Positions 50,221 through 60,459 of a stretch of 64,000 nt of DNA are shown in pieces. Position numbers and translations under genes: made by a program. The DNA lies in contig NZ_OX352321.1 in NCBI RefSeq assembly GCF_947090775.1, positions 434,001 to 498,000 on the forward strand. The letters are read 5' to 3'. Under the pieces are notes generated by a model. That model was not told the origin of the DNA. It ran no database searches and saw only the letters and a list, made by a program, of their open reading frames with translations. The stretch's first letter is position 1; each line of letters opens with the position of its first letter. This DNA comes from Pseudarthrobacter sp. MM222. GTDB lineage: Bacteria; Actinomycetota; Actinomycetes; Actinomycetales; Micrococcaceae.

Positions 50221-51432
50221 ATGAAGACGCCCCCCGGCACCAAGCCTGCCGCCGCCGAGGCTGCCGGCAGTCTGTCTCGAGCCGGGGACCTGTTCCAGTT
50301 GCTGCGCGACGGCAGAGCCCGGACCCGCGCCGAACTGGCCGTCACCACCGGCCTCGCCCGTTCCACGGTCGCCTCCCGGATCGATGCGCTGATGCACTTC
50401 GGACTGGTCGGGCCGGCGGGGGAGGCCAGTTCCAGCGGCGGCCGGCCGCCGTCGCGCTTTGCCTTCAACCCCGCCGCCCGGGTGGTGCTGGCGGTGGATG
50501 TCGGGGCCACCCACGTAATCATCGCCGTCACCGACCTCGGGGGAACAGTGCTGGCCGAGCGCCGGCTGGCCCGGGACGTTGCCGACGGCCCGGTGCCCGT
50601 GCTGGACCGGGTGGTGCTGGAAGGGACCAAACTGCTCAGCCAGGCCGGCCGTGGCGGGGACGACCTCGCCGGCATCGGAATCGGCCTGCCCGGACCGGTG
50701 GAGCATGCCACCGGAATGCCGGTGAAGCCGCCGATCATGCCCGGCTGGGACGGGTTCGACGTCGTCCGGCATGTCCAGCGCTCGCTGCCGGTCCCCGTGC
50801 TCGTGGACAACGACGTCAACATCATGGCCCTGGGTGAGCGGACCGCTCATTGGCCGGACGAGGACAATCTCCTGTTCATCAAGGTCGCCACCGGAATCGG
50901 TGCCGGCATCATCAGCAGCGGCCAGCTTCAGCGCGGCGCCAACGGCACGGCCGGCGATCTCGGCCACGTCCGGGTGCCGCGTGGCGACGACGTGCTGTGC
51001 CGCTGCGGCAACTACGGCTGCCTGGAGGCGCTCGCTTCCGGTCCCGCTGTCGCGCACACGCTAACCCTGCAGGGCCTGCCGGCGGACAGCAGCGCCGACG
51101 TGCTGCGTCTCGTGGCCGAGGGGAACCTGCAGGCGATCCAGGCCCTGCGCCAGGCGGGCCGCGACTTGGGAGACGTGCTGGCGTCCGTGGTGAACCTGCT
51201 CAACCCCTCCACTATCGTGATCGGCGGAAGCCTGGGCCAAGCCGGCGAACACCTCATGGCCGGCGTCCGCGAGGTGGTGTACCGGCGTTCGCTGCCGCTC
51301 GCCACCACGCATCTGCGGATTGGCCTGTCCATGGCGGGAGACCAGGCCGCGATCCTGGGCGCCAGCCAGATGGTCACGCAGTACGTGCTCTCACCCGCCG
51401 TGATCGAGGCAACCCTGCAGGCAACGGGCTGA
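50221..51432 (+). CDS. ROK-family transcriptional regulator, 403 aa
   Basis: Repressor of the NagC/XylR type. Winged HTH DLFQLLRDGRARTRAELAVT followed by TGLARSTVASRIDALMHFGL. Then the ROK sugar-kinase-like fold: VLAVDVGATHVIIAVTDLGG and GIGIGLPGPVEHATGMPVKP. The zinc-binding CxCGxxGC motif is intact (CRCGNYGC, 260-267). VLVDNDVNIMALGE and FIKVATGIGAGIIS complete the family pattern. It diverges from the glycoside operon and is its likely regulator, responding to a sugar. Confidence 0.95.
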   Translation: MKTPPGTKPAAAEAAGSLSRAGDLFQLLRDGRARTRAELAVTTGLARSTVASRIDALMHFGLVGPAGEASSSGGRPPSRFAFNPAARVVLAVDVGATHVIIAVTDLGGTVLAERRLARDVADGPVPVLDRVVLEGTKLLSQAGRGGDDLAGIGIGLPGPVEHATGMPVKPPIMPGWDGFDVVRHVQRSLPVPVLVDNDVNIMALGERTAHWPDEDNLLFIKVATGIGAGIISSGQLQRGANGTAGDLGHVRVPRGDDVLCRCGNYGCLEALASGPAVAHTLTLQGLPADSSADVLRLVAEGNLQAIQALRQAGRDLGDVLASVVNLLNPSTIVIGGSLGQAGEHLMAGVREVVYRRSLPLATTHLRIGLSMAGDQAAILGASQMVTQYVLSPAVIEATLQATG

Positions 51433-51536
51433 CGCGGCCAGAAACGTCACATTCCCCGGGTCCGCCAAAGGCGCGTGATAGCAATGGGACTGATGAAACC
51501 ACATTTCTGTCCGCCCTCCGGGTGCCGGCCCGCCTA

Positions 51537-52724
51537 ATGAGCCACCTTGCCCGGGCGCCGCGCGGATGGCTCCTCATGCTCGCCATCGGCCTCATCGCCT
51601 TGAACATGCGCGGCCCCTTGGTGGCCGTAGCCCCGGTGGTGGCGCACATGCGGGACGACCTCGCATTCACCCCGGTGGAATTGGGATTCCTGACGGGGAT
51701 ACCGGTCTTGTGCTTTGCACTGGCGGCCCCGCTGGCGTCGTTGACCGGGCGCAAGCTCGGTCCCGAGTTCGCGATCACGCTGACGCTGCTCGGCGTGCTC
51801 CTGGGTGTCGTGGTCCGCTCCTCCGGCGGGGGTGCCCTCGTCATGCTGGGCACCGTGATCCTCGGCGTCGCGATCACGATTGGCAACATCGTGGTCCCGC
51901 TGATCATCCGACGGGACTTCACCCCGGCCCGGCAGGGCGCGGCGATGGGCACCTACACGGCGGCCCTCAACATCGGCTCATTTCTCACCTCTATGGTGAC
52001 TGCGCCGCTGGCCGAGTTCATGGGCTGGCGGCCGGCGATTGCTGCGAGCGGTCTCTTCGCACTGTCTGCCGCAGCGGTCTGGGTGATATCAGTCGGCCGG
52101 CACGCGTTCGTTCCTGCTGCCATCCCCGCTGCGGACCCGGGGCGCCCGGCCGGCAAGCTGGCGTCGCGGTGGATCACGGCCGCCCTGACCTTGGGGTTCG
52201 CCGGCCAGGCGTTCTCCTACTACGGCGTGACCGCGTGGCTTCCGAGCCTGCTGGCCGACGAACTCGGCATGCCGCCGTCGGCCGCGGGTGCAGGGTCCTC
52301 GCTGTTCCAGATCCTCGCCATCGTGGGCGGACTGGGTGTGCCGCTGGCGGCCCGTTTCGCCAGTACGACAGCCGTGGGCCTCACCCTGGGGCTCCTGTGG
52401 CTCACGGTCCCCGTCGGCTTGCTGCTGGCTCCGGAGCTGTGGTGGCTGTGGTGTTCCCTGGGCGGTGTGGCCCAAGGCGGGGGCATCACGCTGATCTTCC
52501 TGGCCATCATCCGGTTGGCCAGGGACCAGGCCGCGGCAGGCCGGATGTCCGCCGTCGTGCAGGGCGCCGGCTACTGCTTCGGTGCCGTGGCGCCGACCCT
52601 GCTGGGCTACGTGCACGGCATCTCCGGCTCGTGGACCGGCCCGCTGCTGATGGTGCTCGGCTCCGTGGCGTTCTTCATCATCGGCACCGCGTTGTCCCTG
52701 CGCCACGTCCCCAAGGTCCGCTGA
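51537..52724 (+). CDS. MFS transporter, CynX/NimT type, 395 aa
   Basis: About 12 TM segments. The opening GWLLMLAIGLIALNMRGPLV (L-N-x-R) and AVAPVVAHMRDDLAFTPVEL are signatures of the cyanate/nitroimidazole-resistance (CynX/YeaN/NimT) group. SYYGVTAWLPSLLADELGMP marks the second half, also group-typical. ATG 51537 starts 14 nt before the first helix region; the frame is open to 50850 but overlaps the ROK gene as a shadow. No SD is evident, and GTG 51522 is an alternative. A strong hairpin at 52787-52843 follows. Substrate unknown. Confidence 0.9.
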   Translation: MSHLARAPRGWLLMLAIGLIALNMRGPLVAVAPVVAHMRDDLAFTPVELGFLTGIPVLCFALAAPLASLTGRKLGPEFAITLTLLGVLLGVVVRSSGGGALVMLGTVILGVAITIGNIVVPLIIRRDFTPARQGAAMGTYTAALNIGSFLTSMVTAPLAEFMGWRPAIAASGLFALSAAAVWVISVGRHAFVPAAIPAADPGRPAGKLASRWITAALTLGFAGQAFSYYGVTAWLPSLLADELGMPPSAAGAGSSLFQILAIVGGLGVPLAARFASTTAVGLTLGLLWLTVPVGLLLAPELWWLWCSLGGVAQGGGITLIFLAIIRLARDQAAAGRMSAVVQGAGYCFGAVAPTLLGYVHGISGSWTGPLLMVLGSVAFFIIGTALSLRHVPKVR

Positions 52725-52786
52725 GTCGCGGGGCTCCTCGGACCCCCGGGGCTCCTCGCGCCCGCCGCTGGCCCGCTTCGCCCCGC

Positions 52787-52843
52787 CGAGATTACAGATA
52801 AGGCCCATGTCCGCGTGGAACATGGGCCTTATCTGTCATCTCG
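52787..52843. terminator. Very long bidirectional hairpin between convergent genes
   Basis: A perfect 17-bp stem (ACAGATAAGGCCCATGT at 52794-52810 with 52820-52836, 9-nt loop) is extended, after one T/C mismatch, by CGAGAT/ATCTCG (52787-52792 with 52838-52843). That gives 23 pairs over 57 nt. It lies between the rightward MFS gene (stop 52724) and the leftward malate synthase gene (stop 52970), so it can terminate both. Neither side has a T-run, so efficiency is uncertain. Confidence 0.75.
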
Positions 52844-52969
52844 ACGCCGTCGTCGGTGATGGGTCTTCCGTCGCTGGGCCGCCACCCGGATCTCGGGGTG
52901 CCTGTTGCGAAGGGCCCGGCGGCCCAGCGGACGGAAATCTCTGTGCTCCGGACGTGTTGCTGCGGCGTC

Positions 52970-54634
52970 CTAGGCAGGCACGAGACCGGGATCCCCGGCG
53001 GGGGCTTCGCTACCGTCGCGCGCTTCGTGCAGGAAGCGGTCGTACGCCGGCAGTGTCAGGAACGCCGGGAACGAGGTGCTGAGCGTGACTTCCTCAAAGA
53101 TGTCCCGGGCGTCGGCGAAGCGGTCCCCTTCGAAGCGTTCCAGCCGGATGAACTCCTCGTCCAGCATGTCCTCCACGCCTTCGCGGGTGATGACGTCGCC
53201 GGTGTCCGTGATGGCGCGGGCGAAGATCCACTGCCACAGCTGCGAGCGGGAGATCTCCGCGGTGGCGGCGTCCTCCATCAGGTTGTGGATGGCGACGGCG
53301 CCGTTGCCGCGCAGCCAGGACTCGATGTAGCGGATGCCGACCTCGATGTTGTTCCGGATGCCCTGTTCGGTGATGGTGCCGGTGGTCGAGGCGATATCGA
53401 GCAGTGCGCGGTCATCCGGGGTGACGTCCTCGCGGAGGCGGTCCAGCTGGTTCGGGCGCTCGCCGAGCACACCGTCGAACACTTCCCGGCACACCGGAAC
53501 CAGGTCCGGATGCGCCACCCAGGAACCGTCGAAGCCGTCCGCGGCCTCACGGGTCTTGTCCGCACGGACCTTTTCGATGGCGATCGCATTGGCGGCCTCG
53601 TCCTTGCGGTTGGGGACGGCCGCGGCCATGCCGCCGATCGCCATGGCCCCGCGCTTGTGGCAGGCCCGGACCAGCTGTTCGGTGTAGGCCCGCATGAACG
53701 GCTGCGTCATGGTGACCTGGCTGCGGTCCGGCAGCACGAAGCGGGGTCCGCGGGTGCGGAAGTTCTTGATCAGCGAGAAGATGTAGTCCCAGCGGCCGGC
53801 GTTCAGCCCCGCCGCGTGGTCGCGCAGCTCGTAGAGGATTTCCTCCATCTCGAAGGCGGCGGTGATGGTTTCGATCAGGACAGTGGCGCGGATGGTGCCC
53901 TGCGGAATGCCGAGCAGGTCCTGTGCCAGGACGAAGATGTCATTCCACAGCCGGGCCTCGAGGTGGTTCTCGATCTTCGGGAGGTAGAAGTACGGCCCCT
54001 TGCCCTGGGCGATCAGGCGGCGGGCGTTGTGGAAGAAGTACAGGCCGAAGTCGACAATGCCGCCGGCAACCGGCGTCCCGTTGATGAGCATGTGCTTTTC
54101 CGGGAGGTGCCAGCCGCGGGGACGGACCACGATCGTGGGCAGGTCCTCGGCGGCGCGGAGCTTGTACTCCTTGCCTTCGGGGGAGGTGAAATCGATCCGG
54201 CGTTCCAGCGCGTCCGTGAGGTTGAGCTGGCCCTGGATGACGTTGCGCCACGACGGCGTGGAGGAGTCTTCCATGTCGGCGAGCCACACCTTGGCCCCGG
54301 AGTTCAGGGCGTTGATGGTCATCTTCTTGTCCACCGGCCCGGTCATTTCCACACGGCGGTCTTCCAGCCCCGGGGCCGGGGGAGCGACGCGCCAGTTGGG
54401 GTCGTTTCGGACCGATTCGGTTTCGCGGAGAAACCGCGGGTCCTGGCCCTTGCTGATCTGCTGCCGGCGTACCTGCCGTGCCTGCAGCAGCTCGCTGCGC
54501 CGGGCGGCCGTGGCCCGGTGCAGCTTCGCCACAAAGGCCAAGGCGTCCGGGGTAAGAACCTCGCTCTGCCGGCAAATCGGCTGCGCGGTCAGCGTGATCC
54601 CGTTGATGGTGAAGTTGTCAGTGAAGCTGTTCAT
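52970..54634 (-). CDS. aceB: Malate synthase A, 554 aa
   Basis: Condenses acetyl-CoA and glyoxylate to malate, the second glyoxylate-shunt step. Family landmarks: [20 protein letters not shown] (D-F-E-D block), [20 protein letters not shown] with the catalytic Arg, [40 protein letters not shown] and [40 protein letters not shown] and [20 protein letters not shown] are also standard. ATG 54634 has SD AAGGAGAG; the longer frame to 54823 is not needed. The neighbour upstream is isocitrate lyase on the same strand, with a hairpin between them. Confidence 0.97.
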   Translation of the reverse strand: MNSFTDNFTINGITLTAQPICRQSEVLTPDALAFVAKLHRATAARRSELLQARQVRRQQISKGQDPRFLRETESVRNDPNWRVAPPAPGLEDRRVEMTGPVDKKMTINALNSGAKVWLADMEDSSTPSWRNVIQGQLNLTDALERRIDFTSPEGKEYKLRAAEDLPTIVVRPRGWHLPEKHMLINGTPVAGGIVDFGLYFFHNARRLIAQGKGPYFYLPKIENHLEARLWNDIFVLAQDLLGIPQGTIRATVLIETITAAFEMEEILYELRDHAAGLNAGRWDYIFSLIKNFRTRGPRFVLPDRSQVTMTQPFMRAYTEQLVRACHKRGAMAIGGMAAAVPNRKDEAANAIAIEKVRADKTREAADGFDGSWVAHPDLVPVCREVFDGVLGERPNQLDRLREDVTPDDRALLDIASTTGTITEQGIRNNIEVGIRYIESWLRGNGAVAIHNLMEDAATAEISRSQLWQWIFARAITDTGDVITREGVEDMLDEEFIRLERFEGDRFADARDIFEEVTLSTSFPAFLTLPAYDRFLHEARDGSEAPAGDPGLVPA

Positions 54635-54736
54635 TTCAATCTCTCCTTCGAGAAGCAAAAGTTCGACGGCGGGTGGTGACGTACGCGCGAGGCCGAAGGT
54701 GCCGGTGTTGCGGCAGCCTGCGTAAAAGGGGCCCTG

Positions 54737-54777
54737 TGTCCGGGCCCGTCCTCGCTCAGCGAGGTCGGACCCGGACA
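54737..54777 (-). terminator. Interrupted hairpin between isocitrate lyase and malate synthase genes
   Basis: TGTCCGGG (54737-54744) pairs with CCCGGACA (54770-54777), and inner CCG/CGG and CCTCGC/GCGAGG pairs continue the stem with three 1-nt mismatches and a 3-nt loop. It lies 63 nt after the isocitrate lyase stop and 102 nt before the malate synthase start. Probably a terminator or attenuator that separates the two genes' expression. No T-run. Confidence 0.6.
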
Positions 54778-54840
54778 TGGGGAATAGCAGGCAGAGCAAT
54801 GCCGGACCGAAGGCCGGACGCAAGCGCCGCCGTCGGGAAG

Positions 54841-56172
54841 CTAGTGGAACTGGCCTTCTTCGGTGGATCCCACCAGGGCCAGGGTGGATGCGTTCGGGTT
54901 GAGCGCGGTAGCGATGTCGTCGAAGTATCCGGTGCCGACTTCGCGCTGGTGCTTGGTCGCGGTGTAGCCGCGGGACTCGGAGGCGAATTCCTTCTCCTGC
55001 AGCTCGACGTAGGCGCTCATGCCTTCCCGGGCGTAGCCGTGGGCAAGATCGAACATCGAGTAGTTCAGGGCGTGGAAGCCGGCCAGGGTGATGAACTGGA
55101 ACGTGAAGCCCATGGCGCCCAGTTCACGCTGGAACTTGGCGATGGTGGCGTCGTCCAGGTGCTTGCGCCAGTTGAAGGAGGGGGAGCAGTTGTAGGAAAG
55201 CATCTGGTCCGGGAAGTCGGCCTTGACGGCCTCGGCGAACTTCTTGGCGAGCTCCAGGTCCGGCGTGCCCGTCTCCATCCAGATCAGGTCAGAGTACGGG
55301 GCGTAGGCCTTGGCCCGGGCGATGCAGGGTTCGATCCCGTTGCGGACCTTGTAGAAGCCTTCCGGGGTACGGACCGGCTGTCCCCCCTCGTGGAGGATGA
55401 ATTCCTGGTCCCGCTCGTCGACGTCGGACGTGATCAGGGTGGCTGCCTCGGCATCGGTGCGGGCGATAACGACCGACGGGGTGCCCGCGACGTCGGCGGC
55501 CAGGCGGGCGGCGTTCAGCGTGCGGACGTGCTGCTGCGTGGGAATCAGGACCTTGCCGCCGAGGTGGCCGCACTTCTTCTCCGACGCGAGCTGGTCCTCC
55601 CAGTGCACACCCGACGCGCCGGCCTGGATCATGGACTTCATCAGCTCGTAGGCGTTGAGCGGGCCGCCGAAGCCGGCCTCGGCGTCGGCGATGATCGGGA
55701 CCATCCAGTCCTCGACGGTCTGGATGCCTTCAGAGAACTCGATCTGGTCCGCGCGGAGCAGGGCGTTGTTGATGCGCCGGACCACGGTGGGGACCGAGTT
55801 GGCGGGGTAGAGCGACTGGTCCGGGTACGTGTGGCCGGAGTTGTTGGCGTCCGCGGCGACCTGCCAGCCGGAGAGGTAGATGGCGCGGAGCCCGGCCTTG
55901 ACCTGCTGTACGGCCTGGTTGCCGGTCAGCGCGCCCAGGGCGTTGGTGTACTTACCGGTGCTGTGCTCCTCGGTGAGCTGCTTCCACAGCTTCTCGGCGC
56001 CGCGCCGGGCCAGCGTATGTTCTTCGGAGACGCGGCCGCGGAGGCGGATGACGTCCGTTGCCTTGTAGTCACGGGTCACACCTTCCCAGCGCGGGTTGGC
56101 GGCCCACTCGAGCTCCAGTGCGGCGGCCTGCTGTTCGGGCGTCTGCTGGGTGGGCTCAAATGCTGCAGTCAT
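54841..56172 (-). CDS. aceA: Isocitrate lyase, 443 aa
   Basis: Splits isocitrate into glyoxylate and succinate, first step of the glyoxylate shunt. The active-site signature [13 protein letters not shown] is intact, with catalytic Cys201. [39 protein letters not shown] and [20 protein letters not shown] are all family hallmarks. ATG 56172 with SD AAGGAG is used; the open frame to 56277 lacks a better site. It diverges from a RamB-like regulator across a 142-nt region with repeated AAGAAATGCACT boxes, so acetate or carbon-source control is likely. Confidence 0.97.
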   Translation of the reverse strand: MTAAFEPTQQTPEQQAAALELEWAANPRWEGVTRDYKATDVIRLRGRVSEEHTLARRGAEKLWKQLTEEHSTGKYTNALGALTGNQAVQQVKAGLRAIYLSGWQVAADANNSGHTYPDQSLYPANSVPTVVRRINNALLRADQIEFSEGIQTVEDWMVPIIADAEAGFGGPLNAYELMKSMIQAGASGVHWEDQLASEKKCGHLGGKVLIPTQQHVRTLNAARLAADVAGTPSVVIARTDAEAATLITSDVDERDQEFILHEGGQPVRTPEGFYKVRNGIEPCIARAKAYAPYSDLIWMETGTPDLELAKKFAEAVKADFPDQMLSYNCSPSFNWRKHLDDATIAKFQRELGAMGFTFQFITLAGFHALNYSMFDLAHGYAREGMSAYVELQEKEFASESRGYTATKHQREVGTGYFDDIATALNPNASTLALVGSTEEGQFH

Positions 56173-56309
56173 CTTTGTCTCCTTGATGGGTCCGGGGCCG
56201 GCCGGTCTGCGTCTCTGCAAATCCTGGCCGGTTGTTCCCGGATAGTGATTCTTTCCGTGAGTTCTACTTTTCTTCACTTTCCAAGGGGTTTCTAGACCAA
56301 AACCATGGA

Positions 56310-56348
56310 AAGAAATGCACTTTTTAGCGTATTCTCAAGAAATGCACT
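56310..56348. promoter_or_regulatory. AAGAAATGCACT direct repeat at the RamB-like/isocitrate lyase divergence
   Basis: AAGAAATGCACT occurs at 56310-56321 and 56337-56348, start to start 27 nt apart, overlapping the two possible starts of the RamB-like gene. RamB of corynebacteria autoregulates and controls glyoxylate-shunt genes from A-rich boxes containing an ACTTTGCAAA core. The second half of the first copy (ATGCACTTTTT) is only loosely similar to that core. The direct repeat is seen; its regulatory role is inferred. Confidence 0.45.
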
Positions 56349-57826
56349 CAACCAGCTGGAACCGCCAAGCTCTTTCGCCGTCCGCGCCTGCAGCGGCGGA
56401 GGTGGACGTCATCAGCATGGGCCGGCGCGTCCGCCATCTGCGCAAGGCCGCAGGCCTCACGCTCGACGACTTGAGCGCCGCCGTCGGCACAGCGCCAAGC
56501 CAGCTGAGCCTGATTGAAAACGGGAAACGCGAGCCCAAACTTGGCCTACTCCAGCAGCTCGCAGCGGCCCTCGGGGTGAGCATCGACGAGCTGCTCGGCG
56601 CGGAGCCGCCCAACCGGCGCGCGGCCCTGGAGATCGAGCTGGAACGGTACCAGCGCAGCCCGCTCTACGGATCCCTGAACCTGCCCAAGATCCGCATCAG
56701 TTCACGGCTTCCGATGGATGTCCTGGAGTCCATGGTGGGGCTGCAGCATGAGCTTGAACGCCGCCTGAACGAACAGGTCGCGACGCCGGAGGAGGCCCGC
56801 CGTGCGAACGGTGAACTGCGGGCGATGATGCGCGAGCGGAACAACTATTTTCCCGAGTACGAGGCCGAGGCGCAGAAGGTCCTCGAGTCGGTGGGGCACA
56901 CCAGCGGTCCGCTGTCCCATCACGTCATCGCAGACATCGCCGGGCACCTCGGTTTCAGCCTCCACCACGTGGGTGACCTGCCGCATTCGACCCGTTCCGT
57001 GACCGATCTTAAGAACCGCCGAATTTACCTCACGCAGAACTCGCGCAGCGACCACGACCCCCGTTCCGTGCTGCTGCAGGCGCTGGGACATTACGTCCTG
57101 GGCCACCAGACCCCCAACAACTACGGCGACTTCCTGATGCAGCGGGTGGCCACGAACTACTTCGCCGCGGCGCTACTGCTGCCCGAGCAGGCAACCGTGG
57201 AGTTCCTGCAAAAGGCCAAGCAGGCCAAGGAAATCGCGGTCGAGGACATCCGCGACGCGTTCGCCGTGTCCTACGAGACCGCCGCGCACCGTTTCACGAA
57301 TCTCGCCACCCAGCATCTGGACATCCGCACGCACTTCCAGAAGACGCACAAGAGCGGGATCATCTACAAGGCTTACGAGAACGACGGCGTGACGTTCCCG
57401 CAGGACCACACCGGCGCCATCGAGGGCCAGTTCTCATGCCGGAACTGGACATCCCGGGTGGTGTTCGACGTGCCGGACAAGTTCAGCGCCTACAACCAGT
57501 ACACCGACACCCCCGCCGGGACCTACTGGTGCACCGCCCGGACGGAACGCTCGGCGAACGGCGAGTTCTCGCTCTCCGTGGGCGTCCCCTACGCGCAGGT
57601 CAAGTGGTTCCGCGGCCGGGACACCACCGAGCGGTCCAAGTCGACGTGCCCGGACGAGAGCTGCTGCAAACGTCCGCCGGCAGCCCTGGCTGCGGAATGG
57701 GCGGGGAACGCCTGGCCGTCGGCGCGGGCCCACTCCCACCTGCTCGCCGCGATGCCGCCCGGGGCTTTCCCCGGTGTGGATGAGACCGAGGTCTACAGCT
57801 TCCTCCAAGCGCACTCCGGCAGCTAG
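56315..57826 (+). CDS. RamB-like regulator (XRE HTH plus ImmA/IrrE-like region), up to 503 aa
   Basis: Short-chain fatty acyl/acetate regulator type. The XRE helix-turn-helix is [20 protein letters not shown] followed by [21 protein letters not shown] middle region has the degenerate metalloprotease-like motif [22 protein letters not shown]-terminal part is rich in Cys ([11 protein letters not shown]). Starts at 56315, 56342 and 56417 are all in frame and none has a good SD. The last begins exactly at the HTH, as in corynebacterial RamB, so the first 34 residues may be absent. It diverges from isocitrate lyase and probably controls it. Confidence 0.88.
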   Translation: MHFLAYSQEMHSTSWNRQALSPSAPAAAEVDVISMGRRVRHLRKAAGLTLDDLSAAVGTAPSQLSLIENGKREPKLGLLQQLAAALGVSIDELLGAEPPNRRAALEIELERYQRSPLYGSLNLPKIRISSRLPMDVLESMVGLQHELERRLNEQVATPEEARRANGELRAMMRERNNYFPEYEAEAQKVLESVGHTSGPLSHHVIADIAGHLGFSLHHVGDLPHSTRSVTDLKNRRIYLTQNSRSDHDPRSVLLQALGHYVLGHQTPNNYGDFLMQRVATNYFAAALLLPEQATVEFLQKAKQAKEIAVEDIRDAFAVSYETAAHRFTNLATQHLDIRTHFQKTHKSGIIYKAYENDGVTFPQDHTGAIEGQFSCRNWTSRVVFDVPDKFSAYNQYTDTPAGTYWCTARTERSANGEFSLSVGVPYAQVKWFRGRDTTERSKSTCPDESCCKRPPAALAAEWAGNAWPSARAHSHLLAAMPPGAFPGVDETEVYSFLQAHSGS

Positions 57827-57898
57827 GCAGGGTTCCCGCACCTCCGGTGGATCTCTCCGGTCGGTGGACCGTGGCCCTCGTGGCGCCCTCAGCCCAAA

Positions 57899-57960
57899 TC
57901 GCCGGAACCTCTCGAGTTCGCCGGAAACTTCCGGCGACCTCGAGGGTTTCCGGCGAACTC
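57899..57960. repeat. Nested palindromic intergenic repeat, four TCGCCGGAA units
   Basis: TCGCCGGAA occurs at 57899-57907 and 57918-57926, and in inverse orientation at 57929-57937 and 57948-57956. The outer units form a 15-bp perfect inversion (GAGTTCGCCGGAAAC at 57914-57928 with 57946-57960). The inner units form a second hairpin with a 2-nt loop. It lies between convergent genes (RamB-like and thiD). Related units occur at 61450-61513 and 62538-62589. It may act as a bidirectional terminator or be a dispersed REP-like element. Confidence 0.7.
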
Positions 57961-58031
57961 AGCCGAGGGCGCGAGCGTGATGGTGGGGGATGCCGTAGCT
58001 GATCATCCCGCCGAGCTCCGGGGCCGGCAAG

Positions 58032-58894
58032 TTAGCGCGGGCCGCCCTGCCAGAGCGCATCAAAGGGTGCGCCCGAAGCCACGCGGTTGCGGATCCCGGC
58101 GGTTACGAACGACTTCGCGGTGCGGGCAGCCTCCAGCGGGGTGGCACCCTTGGCCAGTTCGGCCGTCACGGCCGCTGCCAGCGAGCAGCCGGCACCGGAG
58201 ACCGCGGCTTCACCCACTTTCGGGGCGGACAAGACCTCCAGCGTCTCGCCGTCGTAGTAGACGTCGACGGCGTCGGATCCACTCAGGCGCACGCCGCCCT
58301 TGGCGAGCACCGCGGCACCGCTGAGCTCATGGATGCGGACAGCTGCGGCCTTGAGGGATTCGATGTCGGTGATTTCCAGGCCGGACAGCGACTCGGCCTC
58401 GAAGTGGTTCGGCGTCACGAACGTGGCTAGCGGCAGGATCTGCGCCTTGAGGGCCTGGTCAGTATCCAGGGCGTGGCCCGGCTCCTGGCCCTTGCAGATC
58501 AGCACCGGATCCAGCACAACGTGGGCAAACCCGGAGCCTGCCAAGGCCGAAGCCACGGTCGAAATCGTCGCCGGGCTGCCCAGCATGCCGATCTTCACGG
58601 TGTCCAGCACCGACGGTGCACCCGACCCGGCACCGTAGGCCGCCGTCGTCGCCTCAAGCTGATCTTCGATGACCTGCTGATCCACCGGAACGAAGCGGTG
58701 GTTCCAGTTGTCCTTGGGGTCGAAGGAGACGATGCAGGTCAGATTGGCGATGCCGAAAACGCCCAGCTCCTGGAAGGTCTTCAGGTCAGCCTGCGCGCCG
58801 GCACCACCGGTGGCCTCGGAGCCGGCGATGGTCAGGGCGACAGCGGGGGCGGCCCCAGCACGGGGGAAAAAGTCTCAACAGCGGCAGAAGTCAT
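58032..58894 (-). pseudogene. thiD: thiD (HMP/HMP-P kinase) with a single-base frameshift
   Basis: The enzyme would phosphorylate hydroxymethylpyrimidine and its phosphate in thiamine synthesis. The ATG at 58894 (SD GGGAGG) begins MTSAAVETFSPVLG, then the frame breaks and stops at 58832. In the next frame the family sequence continues without a gap: ALTIAGSEATGGAGAQADLK, then FVPVDQQVIEDQLEATTAAY. KIGMLGSPATISTVASAL and AVSGAGCSLAAAVTAELAKG, with the catalytic Asp region replaced by AGC, run on to 58032. One missing G in the C-run at 58853-58856 (+ strand) explains it exactly. It is either an assembly error in a homopolymer or a true inactivation. The downstream GTG at 58685 would lack the ATP/HMP-binding start. 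Confidence 0.85.
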
Positions 58895-58937
58895 GGATCC
58901 ATCCTCCCACCAGGCCGGGAGGGCCCGCATTGTGCTG

Positions 58938-58954
58938 ATGACCAATATGACCAA
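58938..58954. promoter_or_regulatory. ATGACCAA direct repeat between thiD and the MHS permease
   Basis: ATGACCAA occurs at 58938-58945 and 58947-58954, 9 nt apart start to start, in the 142-nt divergent region. It could be a regulator site. No TPP riboswitch pattern was seen upstream of thiD. Confidence 0.3.
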
Positions 58955-59036
58955 AAGCCGAGTGTTCCGGATCACGGCACATATGGTGGCGGACGGCGTT
59001 GCTTTCTTGCGGCGCCGGATCCAGGAAGGTTCATTG

Positions 59037-60443
59037 ATGAGCACCCAACTGTCCGAATCGGCTCAGACGAGAAGAGCCGTGAGCAACATTCTTAAAGGCT
59101 CTGCCGGCAACCTCGTCGAGTGGTACGACCTCTACGTTTACACAGTCTTCGCGGCCTATTTCCAGGCGCATTTCTTCAATTCCCAGGACGATCTGCAGGC
59201 CGGACTCGAGGCGATGGCCGTGTTCTCGACGTCGTTCCTGATGCGCCCGGTTGGGGCCTGGTTCTTCGGCCGCTATGCGGACCGCAAGGGGCGCAAGGCG
59301 GCCCTGACGCTCAGCGTGACCATCATGTCCGCCGGTTCCTTCGCCATTGCCATCCTGCCGACGACGCAGCAGATCGGTGTCTGGGCGCTGGTTCTGCTGA
59401 TCCTTGTGCGGCTGGTCCAGGGCTTCTCCGTGGGCGGCGAATACGGCACCAGCGCCACGTACATGTCCGAGGCCGCCACGTCCAAACGACGCGGATTCTT
59501 CTCCAGCTTCCAGTACGTCACCCTGATCGGCGGCCAGATGCTGGCCCTGCTGGTTCTCGTCATCCTGCAGAACACCATCGACAAGGGCGCCCTCACCGAG
59601 TGGGGCTGGCGTATCCCGTTCGCGATCGGCGGCGTGGCCGCGCTCGTGGTCCTGTGGCTGCGGCGCTCGATGGAAGAGACCGTGTCCGCCGAGCAGGTCG
59701 AGGCCGCCAAGGTTCCGGCCGTGGCCGGCGTTGCGCAGCCCGGCACCATGAAGCTGCTGTTCACCCAGCACTGGAAGCCGCTGCTGATCTGCATCGGCGT
59801 CACCCTCGGCGGCACCGTAGCGTTCTACACGTACACCAACTTCATCCTGAAGTTCATGAACGATACGTCCGGGATCGCCAAGACCGACACTTCCGTGATC
59901 AACTTCTGGGCGCTGTTCATCTTCATGCTGCTCCAGCCGGTCTACGGGATCATCTCGGACAAGGTCGGGCGCAGGCCGCTGTTGCTCTGGTTCGGCATCA
60001 CGGGCGTGTTGTTCACCTGGCCGCTGCTGTCCACCCTGGCCGGCACTAAGGATCCGTTCACCGCGTTCCTGCTGATGCTGGGCGGCCTGCTGATCGTCGG
60101 CGGCTACACCTCCATCAACGCCCTCGTGAAGGCCGAACTGTTCCCCGCCTCCATCCGTGCCCTCGGCGTGGGCTTGGGATACGCCATCGCCAACTCGCTC
60201 TTCGGCGGCACGGTCCCGCTGCTGGGCGCCGCGTTCCAGAAGGCCGAGCGCGTGGACCTGTTCTTCACCTACGTCACCGTCGCCATCGCGGTCTCGCTCC
60301 TGGTGTACATCTTCGCGCTGAAGAACAAGAAGGCCACGCACCTGGACCACGAGCAGGGCCGCGCCTGGGAGTCCGCGGCCGACGCGAGCATCGCCGGCAG
60401 CCCGGACGACGACAAGGACCTCGTCGACGCCTCGCGCCGATAG
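59037..60443 (+). CDS. MFS transporter, metabolite:H+ symporter (MHS) family, 468 aa
   Basis: Proton symporter of the KgtP/ShiA/ProP group. NILKGSAGNLVEWYDLYVYT (G-N-x-x-E-W-Y/F-D) is the group signature at the first helix. FGRYADRKGRKAALTLSVTI is the MFS loop motif, and RLVQGFSVGGEYGTSATYMS the G-G-E-Y/W block. About 12 TM segments, with a hydrophilic tail (EQGRAWESAADASIAGSPDD). ATG 59037 has SD AGGAAGG; the frame is open to 58473 only as antisense of thiD. Likely substrate is a dicarboxylate or related acid, not determinable from sequence. It diverges from thiD. Confidence 0.93.
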   Translation: MSTQLSESAQTRRAVSNILKGSAGNLVEWYDLYVYTVFAAYFQAHFFNSQDDLQAGLEAMAVFSTSFLMRPVGAWFFGRYADRKGRKAALTLSVTIMSAGSFAIAILPTTQQIGVWALVLLILVRLVQGFSVGGEYGTSATYMSEAATSKRRGFFSSFQYVTLIGGQMLALLVLVILQNTIDKGALTEWGWRIPFAIGGVAALVVLWLRRSMEETVSAEQVEAAKVPAVAGVAQPGTMKLLFTQHWKPLLICIGVTLGGTVAFYTYTNFILKFMNDTSGIAKTDTSVINFWALFIFMLLQPVYGIISDKVGRRPLLLWFGITGVLFTWPLLSTLAGTKDPFTAFLLMLGGLLIVGGYTSINALVKAELFPASIRALGVGLGYAIANSLFGGTVPLLGAAFQKAERVDLFFTYVTVAIAVSLLVYIFALKNKKATHLDHEQGRAWESAADASIAGSPDDDKDLVDASRR

Positions 60444-60459
60444 GTCCCCGGCGGGAAGT

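Noticed and set aside
50850..52724. 624-codon frame read as one long protein
   Set aside because: Its first 229 codons are a shadow of the ROK gene; only the part from 51537 is an MFS protein.
58895..59036. TPP riboswitch upstream of thiD
   Set aside because: The conserved CTGAGA and ACCTGATCTGG-type segments are absent.
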